Notes: generated by a model from the letters alone, not told the origin. A stretch of 64,000 nt of DNA from Rhizobium chutanense (GCF_002531935.1 NZ_NWSV01000009.1:62001-126000); one strand, 5' to 3'; positions 53,021 to 62,149 are shown, counted from the stretch's first letter. Translations and numbers: made by a program.

Positions 53021-53051
53021 GATTATCTCTTGAGCCCGATTATCTCTTGAG
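53021..53051. repeat. Direct repeat duplicating the end of flgE
   Basis: GATTATCTCTTGAG occurs at 53021-53034 and again at 53038-53051, 17 bases apart. The second copy contains the flgE stop codon (53040-53042), so the last codons and stop are duplicated just downstream. Confidence 0.85.
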
Positions 53052-54350
53052 GTTGACGAGGACGTCCATAATGTCGGACCCCGTCTGGAACACCTTGGAA
53101 TTGGCGGTATAGCTGCGCTGCGCCTCGATCATCTCCGTGAGTTCACCGGCGAGGTCGACGTTCGAACCTTCGAGAGCGCCTGACTTGATCGTACCGAGGC
53201 CGTTGGTCTGCGGGAAGCCGGTGACGGTGACGCCCGACTGGCCGTTGGCGCTGTAGACGTTGCCGCTCATCAGCGTCAGCTTGTCCGGGCTCGCAACGTT
53301 GGCGAGCGGAATGCGATAGAGCGGCTTGGTGCTGCCGTCTTCGTACTTGGCGTAGACGATGCCGTCGCCGTCGATCGTGACGTCCTTGACCGGGCTTGCA
53401 GCCTGGCCGTCGGGCGTGCCGGTGCCGGCAAACGCGGCGCCGAGCTGCGTGAAGCCGGAGAGGTCCATGGCGATCGTCTGGCCGGTCACCGGATCGACGA
53501 TGTTAACGGCGCCCGTCGAGTTGGTTATTTTGCCGTTGGCATCGAAATCGAGCTGGGTCAGGCCGACGGTGCCGCCTGTGGTGCTATACGGGAAGGAAGT
53601 CGTGCCGCCCGTCGCCGCATCGGCATTGCGGAAGATCGCAACTTCCCAGCTGCTGTTAACGGCGGGAGGGGTCGGGGGCGGCGCCGCCGCGACCGAGGAT
53701 TTCGTGAAGTAGAAGTCGTACATCACCTTGTTGCCGAGAGTGTCGTAGGCGACCATCGAGAACTTCTTGGTATCGGTTGTCGTGGTGCCGAGGTTGGCGC
53801 TCGGAGCCGTCGCGGGAGCGACCGGAGCGACGTTGGCGCCGGAATCGAGGTTGCCCTTGAAGACACCCGATGTCGAGGCGATGGCGGTCAGCCCTTCCTG
53901 GTTGACGTTGACGGGCACGAGGCCATCAAAGCCGTTGACGACGACGGCGGGAGAGCCGGAATCGTAGGAATAGCCCATCAGCTGGAAGCCGGCGGCATTG
54001 ACGAGATTGCCTTCATCATCCTTCTGGAAGTCGCCGGCGCGGGTCAGAACCGGCGTGCCGTCCGCACCCTGCACGATGAAGAAGCCGTCGCCCGAGATTG
54101 CAAGGTCGGTGGTGGAGGTGGTGTAGGAAATATCGCCTTGGTCGGAGACCGCCTGACGGACGGAGGTCTGAACGCCGCCGGAATTGTAATTGCCGCCCGA
54201 GGAGGGAAGAACCAGCGACGAGAAGCTCGTCGACACGGCCTTGTAACCGGTCGTGTTAACGTTGGCGATGTTGTCGGAGACGGTGCTGAGGCGGTTCGCC
54301 TGCGCATTCATTCCCGATACCGCCGTCTTCATGCTGCCGAAAATGCTCAT
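53040..54350 (-). CDS. flgE: Flagellar hook protein FlgE
   Basis: A 436-residue hook subunit. The N-terminus (GSMKTAVSGMNAQANRLSTVSDNIANVNTTGYK) and C-terminus (LAGELTEMIEAQRSYTANSKVFQTGSDIMDVLVNLKR) carry the paired conserved helices of axial proteins. The variable central domain has an odd PPPTPPA stretch near residue 225. It heads the gene run flgE-flgK-flgL-flaF-flbT-flgD and starts 127 bases past the rem stop. Confidence 0.94.
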   Translation of the reverse strand: MSIFGSMKTAVSGMNAQANRLSTVSDNIANVNTTGYKAVSTSFSSLVLPSSGGNYNSGGVQTSVRQAVSDQGDISYTTSTTDLAISGDGFFIVQGADGTPVLTRAGDFQKDDEGNLVNAAGFQLMGYSYDSGSPAVVVNGFDGLVPVNVNQEGLTAIASTSGVFKGNLDSGANVAPVAPATAPSANLGTTTTDTKKFSMVAYDTLGNKVMYDFYFTKSSVAAAPPPTPPAVNSSWEVAIFRNADAATGGTTSFPYSTTGGTVGLTQLDFDANGKITNSTGAVNIVDPVTGQTIAMDLSGFTQLGAAFAGTGTPDGQAASPVKDVTIDGDGIVYAKYEDGSTKPLYRIPLANVASPDKLTLMSGNVYSANGQSGVTVTGFPQTNGLGTIKSGALEGSNVDLAGELTEMIEAQRSYTANSKVFQTGSDIMDVLVNLKR

Positions 54351-54448
54351 CTGAAAACCTCGTTTTACCTGTTAAGCTCAAGAGTATTTGCCGGGCCTTG
54401 CGTGAAGCTGTCTGTCATGGCGAGCTGCGAGGCCAATATCGAGGTTCA

Positions 54449-54468
54449 GCCGGGCGCCGCCGCCCGGC
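54449..54468 (-). terminator. GC hairpin after rem
   Basis: Perfect 8-bp stem GCCGGGCG / CGCCCGGC with a 4-base loop, 9 bases past the rem stop. It has no T tract in the rem direction, so it may be an mRNA-end structure rather than a terminator. Confidence 0.35.
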
Positions 54469-54476
54469 CCAAAAAA

Positions 54477-55148
54477 TCAGCCCCAGTCGATGCAGTAGCC
54501 AAGGAAGCGCTTGGAATCGACCGGATCGACACCGAGCTTCTTGCGCAACTTCTTGCGCAGCTTCGAGATGTGGCTTTCGACGACATTTTCCTCGACCTCT
54601 TCATCGAAGATGCCGTAGATGGCGTTGAAGATCTGGGTCTTGGTGACCCGGCGACCGCGATTGGCGATCAAATATTCGAGGATGCGGCGCTCGCGCCGGG
54701 GAAGCGCGAAGACTTCACCGTTGATCTCGGGGTCGCGGCCATCGGAGAAGACGCGGATGCCGCCGATCTCGGTGTAATTGGCGATCGCCTTCAGCCGGCG
54801 CCGGATCGCAGCCGCCCTGGCGAGGATTTCGCGGGGATGCACCGGTTTGCGCACGACATCGTCGACGCCGCAATCGAACAGCGCAAGAGTGTTTTCGAGC
54901 GAGTGCTGGTCGCTGACCGCAATCACCGGCGCCATCGAGCGATCTCGGATCGCCCGCGGCAGTTCGTAGTTGCGCTGACCCTGACCAATCAGGAACGCCT
55001 CGACTGCCGCAATATCGGAATCGGCGGCGGTCTGCACCCATTCGCCGAATTCGGTTGGATCAAAGCCAGTGGAGGGAATGCCCTCACGGCCGAACAGAGA
55101 TGTATATCCATCTTTCACGAGCTCACGCTCATCAACCACGACGATCAT
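54477..55148 (-). CDS. rem: Flagellar master regulator Rem (FtcR-type, OmpR family)
   Basis: A 223-residue regulator with a C-terminal OmpR-type winged helix (about 125-222, [23 protein letters not shown]...[18 protein letters not shown]). The N-terminal receiver-like domain ([19 protein letters not shown]) lacks the normal acidic pair and phospho-acceptor aspartate context, so phosphorylation is unlikely. In S. meliloti Rem activates the flagellar class of genes under VisNR; in Brucella its homologue is FtcR. Its position beside flgE and the whole flagellar set fits. A cell-cycle-type control region lies upstream. Confidence 0.92.
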   Translation of the reverse strand: MIVVVDERELVKDGYTSLFGREGIPSTGFDPTEFGEWVQTAADSDIAAVEAFLIGQGQRNYELPRAIRDRSMAPVIAVSDQHSLENTLALFDCGVDDVVRKPVHPREILARAAAIRRRLKAIANYTEIGGIRVFSDGRDPEINGEVFALPRRERRILEYLIANRGRRVTKTQIFNAIYGIFDEEVEENVVESHISKLRKKLRKKLGVDPVDSKRFLGYCIDWG

Positions 55149-55160
55149 TCGTCCGCCTCC

Positions 55161-55254
55161 GAATCAGTGTGGCACTTCAATGATCTATGGGTACGAATCG
55201 TGCGAATCGGCGACAACTCGTTAAAGTTAATGGCAGAAATTAATAATTGATTAA
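55161..55254 (-). promoter_or_regulatory. rem control region: CtrA-type box and clustered GANTC sites
   Basis: TTAA-TAATTGA-TTAA (55240-55254) is a full TTAA-N7-TTAA box, 92-106 bases upstream of the rem ATG. Three GAATC sites, the target of the cell-cycle methylase CcrM, occur at 55161-55165, 55195-55199 and 55204-55208. A/T-rich DNA surrounds them. Confidence 0.5.
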
Positions 55255-55380
55255 GATCCGGGTAGCGATTTGATCTACATCTAGTGGGTACGGTTGATTA
55301 TGCACACCAAAAATTCGTGGAAAAGTTAACGCTCCCTTAATTATGACTTGCGCAGGCGATTCATGCCGGATTCCTGCCAT

Positions 55381-55404
55381 ATTGTGACACAGTTTCGTCA
55401 CAAT
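55381..55404. promoter_or_regulatory. Perfect inverted repeat in the rem upstream region
   Basis: ATTGTGAC-N8-GTCACAAT, 8-bp arms, about 235 bases upstream of rem and 25 bases past the transglycosylase stop. No T tract follows on either strand, so a protein-binding site is more likely than a terminator. The binding protein is unknown. Confidence 0.45.
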
Positions 55405-55428
55405 AGGCCTCTTCCATCTTCGGTTGAA

Positions 55429-56007
55429 TCAATTTTGGCAAAAGTTACTCGCATTGGGAGTCCACTTGCCGTAGCCGGTGGCGACCAGATTGGCGATGAC
55501 GCGGCAGACATATTGCTTCTGCGCGGGGTCATTGTTGGGCCCTGCATGGTATCTGGCTACCGCCATCGTCCATGTCTCGTGACGGTCATGAAGGTTGCGC
55601 AGGAATTTTGCCGCATACTCCACGTTGCGATGCGGGTCGAACATGTCTTCGGCCGAGGCGAAATTTTCGCCATGATAATAGTGGTTGATCTGCATGCAGC
55701 CGATATCGATGAGCTTGGCGCCGCTGCTGCGAGCGACGTCGAACTGCCTCATCGCGTCCTGTTCCGAGGGCGGAAAAATCGCCTTGCCTTCGACATTCAT
55801 GGCGTAAGGATAGAGCGATCCCTTGCGGCCGGTCTCCGTCAGACCGACCGAATAGAGGATGCCGACGGGGATGCCGTATTTGGCAGCCGCCGACTGGATT
55901 TCGCGTTCGCAGGCGCCGGTGGAGGCCTTGGCCTCAGAGGTAAACGCCGCCAGTGCCGCTGCTGCGGCCAGCAGAAACGTCTTCAATACCGGTCTCGCCT
56001 GCGCCAT
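55429..56007 (-). CDS. Lytic transglycosylase-like protein in the motility cluster
   Basis: A 192-residue exported protein: signal peptide about 1-28 (PVLKTFLLAAAAALAAFTSEAKA), then an SLT-type fold with the catalytic Glu in GLTETGR, the GCMQIN motif and a YAAKFLRNL / ARYHAG end. It should cut peptidoglycan to let the flagellar rod through, replacing the muramidase part absent from the FlgJ-like protein. Its ATG at 56007 lies inside the 3' end of motD/fliK (74-base overlap), which suggests coupling. The longer upstream reading is rejected. Confidence 0.83.
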   Translation of the reverse strand: MAQARPVLKTFLLAAAAALAAFTSEAKASTGACEREIQSAAAKYGIPVGILYSVGLTETGRKGSLYPYAMNVEGKAIFPPSEQDAMRQFDVARSSGAKLIDIGCMQINHYYHGENFASAEDMFDPHRNVEYAAKFLRNLHDRHETWTMAVARYHAGPNNDPAQKQYVCRVIANLVATGYGKWTPNASNFCQN

Positions 56008-57385
56008 TGAAGCCCCCGCCCGTCCGCTGTGCCGTCTGATTGTGGCGCTCGCGCGCCTCGCCGCCCTGCCCCTGTTGGGGAAGCGACTGCTGTTGGGAGG
56101 CCTGGCCCTGGCTGCCTGCCTGGTTGCCGGCATCGCTACGCTCGACCGGCGCCATGCTGATGGTGACGTTGTCGACAGCATAACCCTGGCTGCGCAGAGC
56201 TTCGAGAATCTTGTCGTGATCTTCCTTGATCTGACGATAAGCCGCCCCGGTTTCGACCTTGAGATCGACGTTCAAGGCGTCGCCGGACAGGCGCATGGTC
56301 GCGGTCACAAGGCCGAGATCGAGCGGGTTCATCTGGATCTTCAGCGTGTTGACCACCTTGCCGGTGCTCGTCCACTCCGCTGCGTTGGAGAGCGCCGAGC
56401 TCGGTTCCATGGCGCGCGCCCATTCCGAATCGCCCGAGAGAGCGGCGGTGACGGCGGCGGAATTCGAATTTTGCATCAGACCGATATAGCGGCGCGATTC
56501 CAGCACCGAGACGTTTTCGACATCGGTCTTCTTCGCGCCATCCTTTGCCTCTGCCTGATCGGTGCCGAGGTGCACATCCATCGACACGCCGCGGCCGTCG
56601 GCGCGGCTGATCCTGAACGTCCTGCCATCGGCGGCTTCGGCGTTCTCCGCTCCGGGAACATCCGTCTTAGCGCTTTCGAGGCTGCCGCTGACAGCTGCCA
56701 GGGCGTCGGAAGCATGACCGGCTGCCTTGGCTTCGATACCGTCGACCTTCTTGTCGGCGGGCTTGACCTCATCGGCTCCGGCAGAGGCGTGATGCGCCCC
56801 TACCGCCGGCAAAGCCACCGTACCGTCGCCAGAATCCCGCTTCAACAGGCCGAGGACGTCGGAAATGCCGCCGTCGTCATCGGCGCTGTCCTCGTCCGTT
56901 TCGGTTTCCAGCGCGTCGGCCTTGGTGTGCCTGCCGCCTTTGACGGCCTGGGCGATCTCGTCGGCCGAGCGGTCCTTCGGGTCGAGCTTGCCAAAGGTGA
57001 GATCCGCCGGCATTTTGACCTCGGCCTTTACGGACTTTGCCCCGGCCTTGTCGACATTGACGATCTCGGGGACGCTCTCAGGCTGCACCTGCGCCTGCGC
57101 CTTCAGTGCGGCGTCGCTGAGATCGATCAACGGCTTTGCGCCGTTGCGGCTGCGGATCGTCCGCGCCACTTTCTCGGCGGCGACAGCGGCATCGGCGACC
57201 GCACCCTGACCCGGCTGTCCATCGTTCGCCTCGTCATTGACGGCGCCGCCGCTTGCCTTGGCAAGCACGTCGGAGAAGCCGTTCTTTTGGCCGGCGGCAT
57301 CATCTTTTCCGGCCGGCCGCGCGGATTTCGCAACTGCGGCGGACTCCGCACCGGCGGCTCCGCCCGTGACGCTCATATCCATCAT
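55934..57385 (-). CDS. fliK: Hook-length control protein (MotD/FliK)
   Basis: A 483-residue protein with a long, disordered, Ala/Asp/Lys-rich N-terminal part (to about 310) and a C-terminal Flg_hook domain (about 335-430; LKIQMNPLDLGLVTATMRLSG...ILEALRSQGYAVDN). This gene is called motD in older S. meliloti work and was later equated with FliK, which sets hook length and switches export specificity. The C-terminal tail is Gln/Gly-rich. Its start overlaps motC by 4 bases. Confidence 0.85.
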   Translation of the reverse strand: MMDMSVTGGAAGAESAAVAKSARPAGKDDAAGQKNGFSDVLAKASGGAVNDEANDGQPGQGAVADAAVAAEKVARTIRSRNGAKPLIDLSDAALKAQAQVQPESVPEIVNVDKAGAKSVKAEVKMPADLTFGKLDPKDRSADEIAQAVKGGRHTKADALETETDEDSADDDGGISDVLGLLKRDSGDGTVALPAVGAHHASAGADEVKPADKKVDGIEAKAAGHASDALAAVSGSLESAKTDVPGAENAEAADGRTFRISRADGRGVSMDVHLGTDQAEAKDGAKKTDVENVSVLESRRYIGLMQNSNSAAVTAALSGDSEWARAMEPSSALSNAAEWTSTGKVVNTLKIQMNPLDLGLVTATMRLSGDALNVDLKVETGAAYRQIKEDHDKILEALRSQGYAVDNVTISMAPVERSDAGNQAGSQGQASQQQSLPQQGQGGEARERHNQTAQRTGGGFNGAGETGIEDVSAGRSSGTGGVYL

Positions 57386-58677
57386 TGTTCGTTGCCTTCC
57401 TGCGCCAGAAGACCGTCGATCTCGTCGAGCTTGGACCGATTGGTCGTCACAAATGCGTTGAATGAGGGGTCGGTACCCTGGCTCTGGCCAGTCGATGCCA
57501 CGCCTCCCGGAACAGGCTCGGGAAGCGCGCCCGGCGCTCCCGGTTGCGGAGCAATAGCCGCAGCCTTTTCAGAAGTGATTTCTTGATGGTCAGTGTTAGG
57601 ATTCGAGGCTTGCGTCAGGCTTGCCGGGTCGGGAGCGCGCAGGATCTGGTCGGCAACCGACCGCGCCGCCGCCTGCAGTGCCTGATCGCGCGGCGAAAGC
57701 GCGTCGCCGGCGATGCCGCTGACATTCTTCGCCGCCCGGTCGATATCGTCGGTGGGAAGGCCGGCCATGCCGCCATAGAAATCCGCCAGCGGACCGAACG
57801 CATTGTCCGTGCCGGCGCCAAGCGACTGCACACGCTCGACCGCCATATGGGCCAGGTCAGGCTTGCCTGATATTGCGGCCGCGCGGGCGATACGCAGATA
57901 GACCTCGCGCTGGCGCGGCGCATCCATGAAAGAGAGGATGTCGACGACATCCTGCGGTTTCACGTCGTGGTCGTGGCCGACGACGAGTGCGACGAAAAGA
58001 TCGGCGAACTGGCTGGCATAGGGCGAATGCAGAAAGCGCCTGACATAACGCTGCGAATAGGCCATCCCCCTGTCGAGCATCCCCTTGTCGACGCAGATGG
58101 CGACGGAGCGGCGCAACGCCGCTTCCTCGACAATCGTACCGGGTGCCGCAAGGCGCGCCTGGTCGTAGAGATCCAGCGCGTCGGTCGGTTTCGTCGCGAT
58201 CAGCACGTTGCCGCCGATCAGCGCAAGGTAAGGACCGATCTTCTTGTCGCGATATTCCCTGGCCATCTCCTCCAGCGTCTTGGCGACGAGCAGCCCCTTG
58301 CCGCTCAGATATTTCCTGAGCACATCGGTGACACGGTTGTCGAAATAGCCGTTGACGTCATGGGCGATCAGATATTCGAGCGTCTGCGGATTGCCGCCGC
58401 TCATCGCATAGATCAGCGCCGCGTCGACATTGCGGTCGTCCTCGAAAACCGAAGTCTCGACGGTGCGCAGCCGCTGGTCGATCGTGCCCAGCATGAAGCG
58501 CTGCATCTCACCGGCCGAATGATCGCCGCCGACGACGGAATCCTGCACGAACTGCAGCGACCGCAGCATCTTGTACGGCGCAAGATCATCCGGATCCTGC
58601 GCCTTGCCTGCGGCGGGCGAAAGCATCGCCAGGCCGAGGGCCACACATCCGATATAGCGATGCTGCCGACGCGCCAT
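57382..58677 (-). CDS. motC: Motility protein MotC
   Basis: A 431-residue exported protein with an N-terminal signal peptide (residues 1-26, GCVALGLAMLSPAAGKA), TPR-like helical repeats in the middle, and a Pro-rich C-terminal end. MotC is known only in rhizobia and relatives as a periplasmic partner of MotB needed for motor rotation. Order motB-motC-motD and overlaps are as in S. meliloti. Confidence 0.88.
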   Translation of the reverse strand: MARRQHRYIGCVALGLAMLSPAAGKAQDPDDLAPYKMLRSLQFVQDSVVGGDHSAGEMQRFMLGTIDQRLRTVETSVFEDDRNVDAALIYAMSGGNPQTLEYLIAHDVNGYFDNRVTDVLRKYLSGKGLLVAKTLEEMAREYRDKKIGPYLALIGGNVLIATKPTDALDLYDQARLAAPGTIVEEAALRRSVAICVDKGMLDRGMAYSQRYVRRFLHSPYASQFADLFVALVVGHDHDVKPQDVVDILSFMDAPRQREVYLRIARAAAISGKPDLAHMAVERVQSLGAGTDNAFGPLADFYGGMAGLPTDDIDRAAKNVSGIAGDALSPRDQALQAAARSVADQILRAPDPASLTQASNPNTDHQEITSEKAAAIAPQPGAPGALPEPVPGGVASTGQSQGTDPSFNAFVTTNRSKLDEIDGLLAQEGNEQ

Positions 58678-58681
58678 CCGA

Positions 58682-60064
58682 CTATCCCTTATCCGCCTGC
58701 ACCAGAATCTCGATCCGGCGGTTGGTCGCGTTGAACGGGTCGTCCGGCAGCTTCAGCCGACGGTCGGCAAAGCCGGAGACCTGGGAGATGCGCTTCTCGT
58801 CGAGACCGCCGCGCACAAGCATGTAGTAGGCGCTCTGGGCGCGATCCATCGAAAGCCGCCAGTTCTCGTTCTGCGCGCCCTTATACTGGCGCCCGTCGGT
58901 GTGGCCGCGGATGGCGACCGCCCCACCCCTCTCCTTCAGGATCGCGCCGATCTTCTGCATGGCGAGCACCATTTCCTGGCGTGGAACCGCCGAACCGATA
59001 TTGAACATCGAATCGTCCGTCTGGTCGGAGATGCTGACCAGAAGCCCGCCTTCGGATGCCGTCACGGTCAGGCCTTCGGCAAGCTTGCCGGCAACGCCGC
59101 CGATCTGCTGGGCGATCTCGGCCTGCAGCTGCTCTGCCTGCTTCTGCTCTTGGGCCTCGACCGCGCTCTTGTCCGCATCCTTCTGGTGATCGGCGTCCTT
59201 TTGCGCGCCGGCGTTCTTGTCGCCAGCCTTCTTGTCGCCGGTCTTCTTATCTCCAGCCTTCTTGTCGTCAGCCTTCTTATCCTCCGGCGCCTTGCCGTCC
59301 TTGGCCTCGGCCGCGCCCTTGGTTTCCGCCGTTTCCTTGGTTTCCAAAGTCTCCTGGGCGGCGGCCTTCTGATCCGTGGTCAGCGGTATCGGCTTCATAT
59401 CCTCTACCTTGGCGACCTCGGTTGTCCCGCTCTCGGCCGCCTGCTCGTCGCTCTTGCCGGGAGGCGCAGACTTGCCGGCCGTCGTGACTTCGACCTGCTT
59501 CGTCCAGAAATCCGGATCGAAGGGATCACGATAGGCCTCGCCGCCATCGGCGCCGGTGGCCGGGCCGGAATCGGCCGCACCGCCATCGCCCTTGGCGCTG
59601 ACATTGGCCTGCTGGCCGACTTCCTGGGCGATCTCAGCGAGAACCGAATAAGGATTTTCAAAGAAATCGGCCTCGGAATAATTGGTCTGGTCGCCTGATG
59701 TCGATGTCTGGTCGTCACCATCCGCCGAGGCCTTGCCGTCGTTCGGATTTTCTTCCTTCTGCTTCGACTTCTCCTGCTTCTCCTCGCCCTCGGCGTTGTC
59801 GACGGGCTTCTTCAGTCCCTTCTCGGTCGGCTTTTCGTCGGAGAGCTTGATCGGATTGAAATAGGTCGCGACCGAGGCCTTGGTCTCCTCGTTGGCGGCA
59901 TTGACCAGCCACATGACCAGGAAGAACGCCATCATCGCCGTCATAAAGTCGGCATAGGCAATTTTCCAGGCGCCGCCATGGGCGCCATCGTGATCGCCAC
60001 CGCCATGCCTCTTGACGATGATGATCTCGTTCTTGCCGTGGTGATGGTTTTCGCCGTCGCTCAT
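58682..60064 (-). CDS. motB: Flagellar motor stator protein MotB
   Basis: A 460-residue stator subunit. The membrane helix [20 protein letters not shown] (about 36-55) carries the proton-binding Asp at residue 39. The C-terminal OmpA-type peptidoglycan-binding domain is at about 330-455 ([10 protein letters not shown]). Between them is an unusually long linker with Lys/Asp/Ala/Gly repeats (about 260-300). The N-terminus is His-rich. MotA is not in this window. The start overlaps the preceding gene by 4 bases. Confidence 0.94.
   Translation of the reverse strand: MSDGENHHHGKNEIIIVKRHGGGDHDGAHGGAWKIAYADFMTAMMAFFLVMWLVNAANEETKASVATYFNPIKLSDEKPTEKGLKKPVDNAEGEEKQEKSKQKEENPNDGKASADGDDQTSTSGDQTNYSEADFFENPYSVLAEIAQEVGQQANVSAKGDGGAADSGPATGADGGEAYRDPFDPDFWTKQVEVTTAGKSAPPGKSDEQAAESGTTEVAKVEDMKPIPLTTDQKAAAQETLETKETAETKGAAEAKDGKAPEDKKADDKKAGDKKTGDKKAGDKNAGAQKDADHQKDADKSAVEAQEQKQAEQLQAEIAQQIGGVAGKLAEGLTVTASEGGLLVSISDQTDDSMFNIGSAVPRQEMVLAMQKIGAILKERGGAVAIRGHTDGRQYKGAQNENWRLSMDRAQSAYYMLVRGGLDEKRISQVSGFADRRLKLPDDPFNATNRRIEILVQADKG
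59211..59285. repeat. Five 15-bp tandem repeats inside motB
   Basis: Units such as GCCTTCTTGTCGCCG repeat five times with some drift and encode the D-K-K-A-G-type pentapeptide run of the MotB linker. The number of units could vary between strains. Confidence 0.8.
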
Positions 60065-60690
60065 TCGAGAACTTTCTTCAGGCTGGCCGCCCAGGCCGAC
60101 ATACGGGTGACGATAACGGATTCACCGATCTCGACGGCGAGATCGATATCGTCGGTCTCAAAGTGGCGAACCGCCTCGGCATGCTCGCCGAGTTCGGCTT
60201 GCAATATCTCGAAAAGCCGCGCCGGACCCTTGACGATAATCGGTCCGGCCGCACCCTCAAGGATCGCGTCGCGCAGCAGGACGGCGAGGTTTTCGGCAGC
60301 CTTGGCGGCGAGCGCTTCGGTCATGACCGGGGCGATGGCCGCGGCGGCGCCGGCACTGACCATCTGCGCGACCTCTTCGGCGATATCGCGGATGCGGGAG
60401 GCAATGATCGCCGCCGCCTCGACTTCGTAGCGAAGCTTCAGTTCCTCGAGCTGGCGCGCATGGGTCTCAGCCAGCGCCCGCGCCTCCCCTTCGTATTTCC
60501 CGGTCAAATCAGCCGTCGCTGCGGCATGACCTTCCGCATAGGCATCGCGGCGCTCCGCCTCGACGTCGATCGCCGGTTCGCTCGGCGTTTCAGGAAAACC
60601 ATCGCTGGCGAAATCATCCATGTCGATGATCGGTGCTGGCGGTTCCGGTTCACCGAAATCCTTCAAATACCGGGAAAGCGTAATGCTCAT
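60061..60690 (-). CDS. FliH-like protein upstream of motB
   Basis: A 209-residue soluble protein with an acidic N-terminus ([14 protein letters not shown]), a long helical stretch rich in Ala/Glu (about 45-110), and a C-terminal domain ([18 protein letters not shown]...[13 protein letters not shown]) like FliH, the regulator of the export ATPase FliI. The start is the ATG at 60690 (MSITLSRYL); a start 5 codons earlier has no ribosome site. It overlaps motB by 4 bases. Confidence 0.72.
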   Translation of the reverse strand: MSITLSRYLKDFGEPEPPAPIIDMDDFASDGFPETPSEPAIDVEAERRDAYAEGHAAATADLTGKYEGEARALAETHARQLEELKLRYEVEAAAIIASRIRDIAEEVAQMVSAGAAAAIAPVMTEALAAKAAENLAVLLRDAILEGAAGPIIVKGPARLFEILQAELGEHAEAVRHFETDDIDLAVEIGESVIVTRMSAWAASLKKVLE

Positions 60691-60888
60691 AAAAATCCAT
60701 CCCATGCGGGAGGCGGCAGCATATTCGCTCCGCTCAAAATAACCTTGCGCGCCGGCATGTCCCCTTCGAAGCGGACAAGGGCTTGACCTTGCGCCGGCAC
60801 GGATTCGGACGATGCCCTCATGCCGGAAACTAGGAAGTCAAACTTGCGCGAGGATGAATGGCGCCGCCATCCGCGATCGCGCCCAGCT

Positions 60889-61851
60889 TTACTCCAGCAG
60901 GATCAGAATCTTGCTCGAAGCCGTGTTGAGGATCGAGATCGCTTCGACCGCCATCTGCTTCTGGGTTTCGATCGCCTTCTGCCGGATCGAAGCCTCGTCC
61001 ATGTCGGTATCGACGAGCGCGCCGACGCTCTTGTCGATCGAATCGGAGAGATCGGCGGTGTAATCCATCTGATCGTCGATGCGCGTCTTCATCACGCCGA
61101 TCGAAGCGGCCGTCGTCGTCAGCGTGGAGAGCAGCGAGTCGGTCACATCGAGCATGTCGGTGAGTTGCGCATCGGTCGTGTTCTTATCGATCGCAATCTC
61201 GGTACCCGTCGCCGGCGTGGTCGAACCGGCGTTCAGCAGGTAATAATTGCGCGATGTCGCACCGCTGTTATTGATTGCATTGGCATCGACCGCCTTGGTG
61301 AACAGACCGCCGCTCGCATCGTTCTTATCGATGAGAATGGTCTGCGACGACGGGAAATCGATGCTCTGGGCCTGATATTCGCCGGTTGACGCGCGCACGA
61401 AGCCCGAGATGACCGACCATGTCGGCGGCGCGGCGGAATCGCCGTTCAGCAGCCAGTTCTCACCGGCAAAGGACGTCGATTCGACGATGGTCTGCAGCTG
61501 TTCCTTGTATTCGCTGATCTCAGCGTTGATCTTGTCCTTGTCGGTGCCAGGCTCTTTTGCCGAAACCAGCTTGGCGCGAATCTGGCCGATGAGATCGATC
61601 GCCGAGGTCATCGACGTGTAGGTTGAATCGACCTTGGCAGCGCCGAGACCGAGCGCATCCCCGATCGTTCCGAGATTGGTGCTGTCCGAGCGCATGACGG
61701 TGGCAACCGACCAGTAGGACGCATCGTCGGCGGCCGTCTCGATACGATAGCCCGAGGACACTTGCTGCTGGGTCTGGCTGGCTTCTTTGTTGATGCTGCG
61801 CAGCACCGCAAGCGCATTCACCGCGGCCGCGCTGGTAATCTTAACGGTCAT
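60889..61851 (-). CDS. flaD: Divergent flagellin, FlaD type
   Basis: A 320-residue flagellin with intact conserved ends (MTVKITSAAAVNALAVLRSINKEASQTQQQVSSGYRIETAADDASYWS; KQMAVEAISILNTASSKILILLE). It is clearly less similar to FlaA/FlaB than they are to each other, particularly in the middle and in an extra segment (about 195-240). A minor or terminal filament role, as for FlaD in S. meliloti, is likely. The ATG at 61851 has GAGACC 7 bases upstream; the longer frame is not flagellin-like. Confidence 0.88.
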   Translation of the reverse strand: MTVKITSAAAVNALAVLRSINKEASQTQQQVSSGYRIETAADDASYWSVATVMRSDSTNLGTIGDALGLGAAKVDSTYTSMTSAIDLIGQIRAKLVSAKEPGTDKDKINAEISEYKEQLQTIVESTSFAGENWLLNGDSAAPPTWSVISGFVRASTGEYQAQSIDFPSSQTILIDKNDASGGLFTKAVDANAINNSGATSRNYYLLNAGSTTPATGTEIAIDKNTTDAQLTDMLDVTDSLLSTLTTTAASIGVMKTRIDDQMDYTADLSDSIDKSVGALVDTDMDEASIRQKAIETQKQMAVEAISILNTASSKILILLE

Positions 61852-62061
61852 CGACAGGTCTCGGAATAAGGTGAAAGGGCAGGCCGGATTGCCGGCAGCG
61901 ACTGAAGTGGCGTCATGCCTACGGCAGGATTTCCGCCGTATGTCGCAAAAGCAAATCAACTCGAGGCAAAGGTAACTCGATATCAACCTATTGGGCAAGA
62001 GCGCAGCGGCGAGCGCGGATCGCCGATCGAGACGCTGATTAACCAATTGATATAAAAGAAA
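61852..62061. promoter_or_regulatory. flaD upstream region
   Basis: About 210 bases between flaD and the flaB terminator. It contains an inverted repeat TACGGC-N9-GCCGTA (61920-61940) and a single TTAACCAAT (62039-62047). No full CtrA box or strong promoter was found. Confidence 0.35.
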
Positions 62062-62087
62062 GAACCGCGCCGTTTCGGGCGCGGTTC
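62062..62087 (-). terminator. Terminator of flaB
   Basis: Perfect 10-bp stem GAACCGCGCC / GGCGCGGTTC with a GTTTCG loop, followed on the minus strand by TTTCTTTC. It lies 63 bases past the flaB stop. Confidence 0.8.
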
Positions 62088-62149
62088 GGGAGGCTTTTCG
62101 CTTGCGGCCGGACGGTGCCGCAAGATTCGGTCCAGCTTCAGCGCCGGGC

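Noticed and set aside
55859..57586. 575-codon plus-strand ORF across motD/fliK
   Set aside because: Shadow of the minus-strand genes, which carry clear FliK and transglycosylase motifs.
59180..59300. Tandem repeat considered as a CRISPR or VNTR locus
   Set aside because: Units are 15 bp without spacers and in frame within motB, so it is a coding repeat, not CRISPR.
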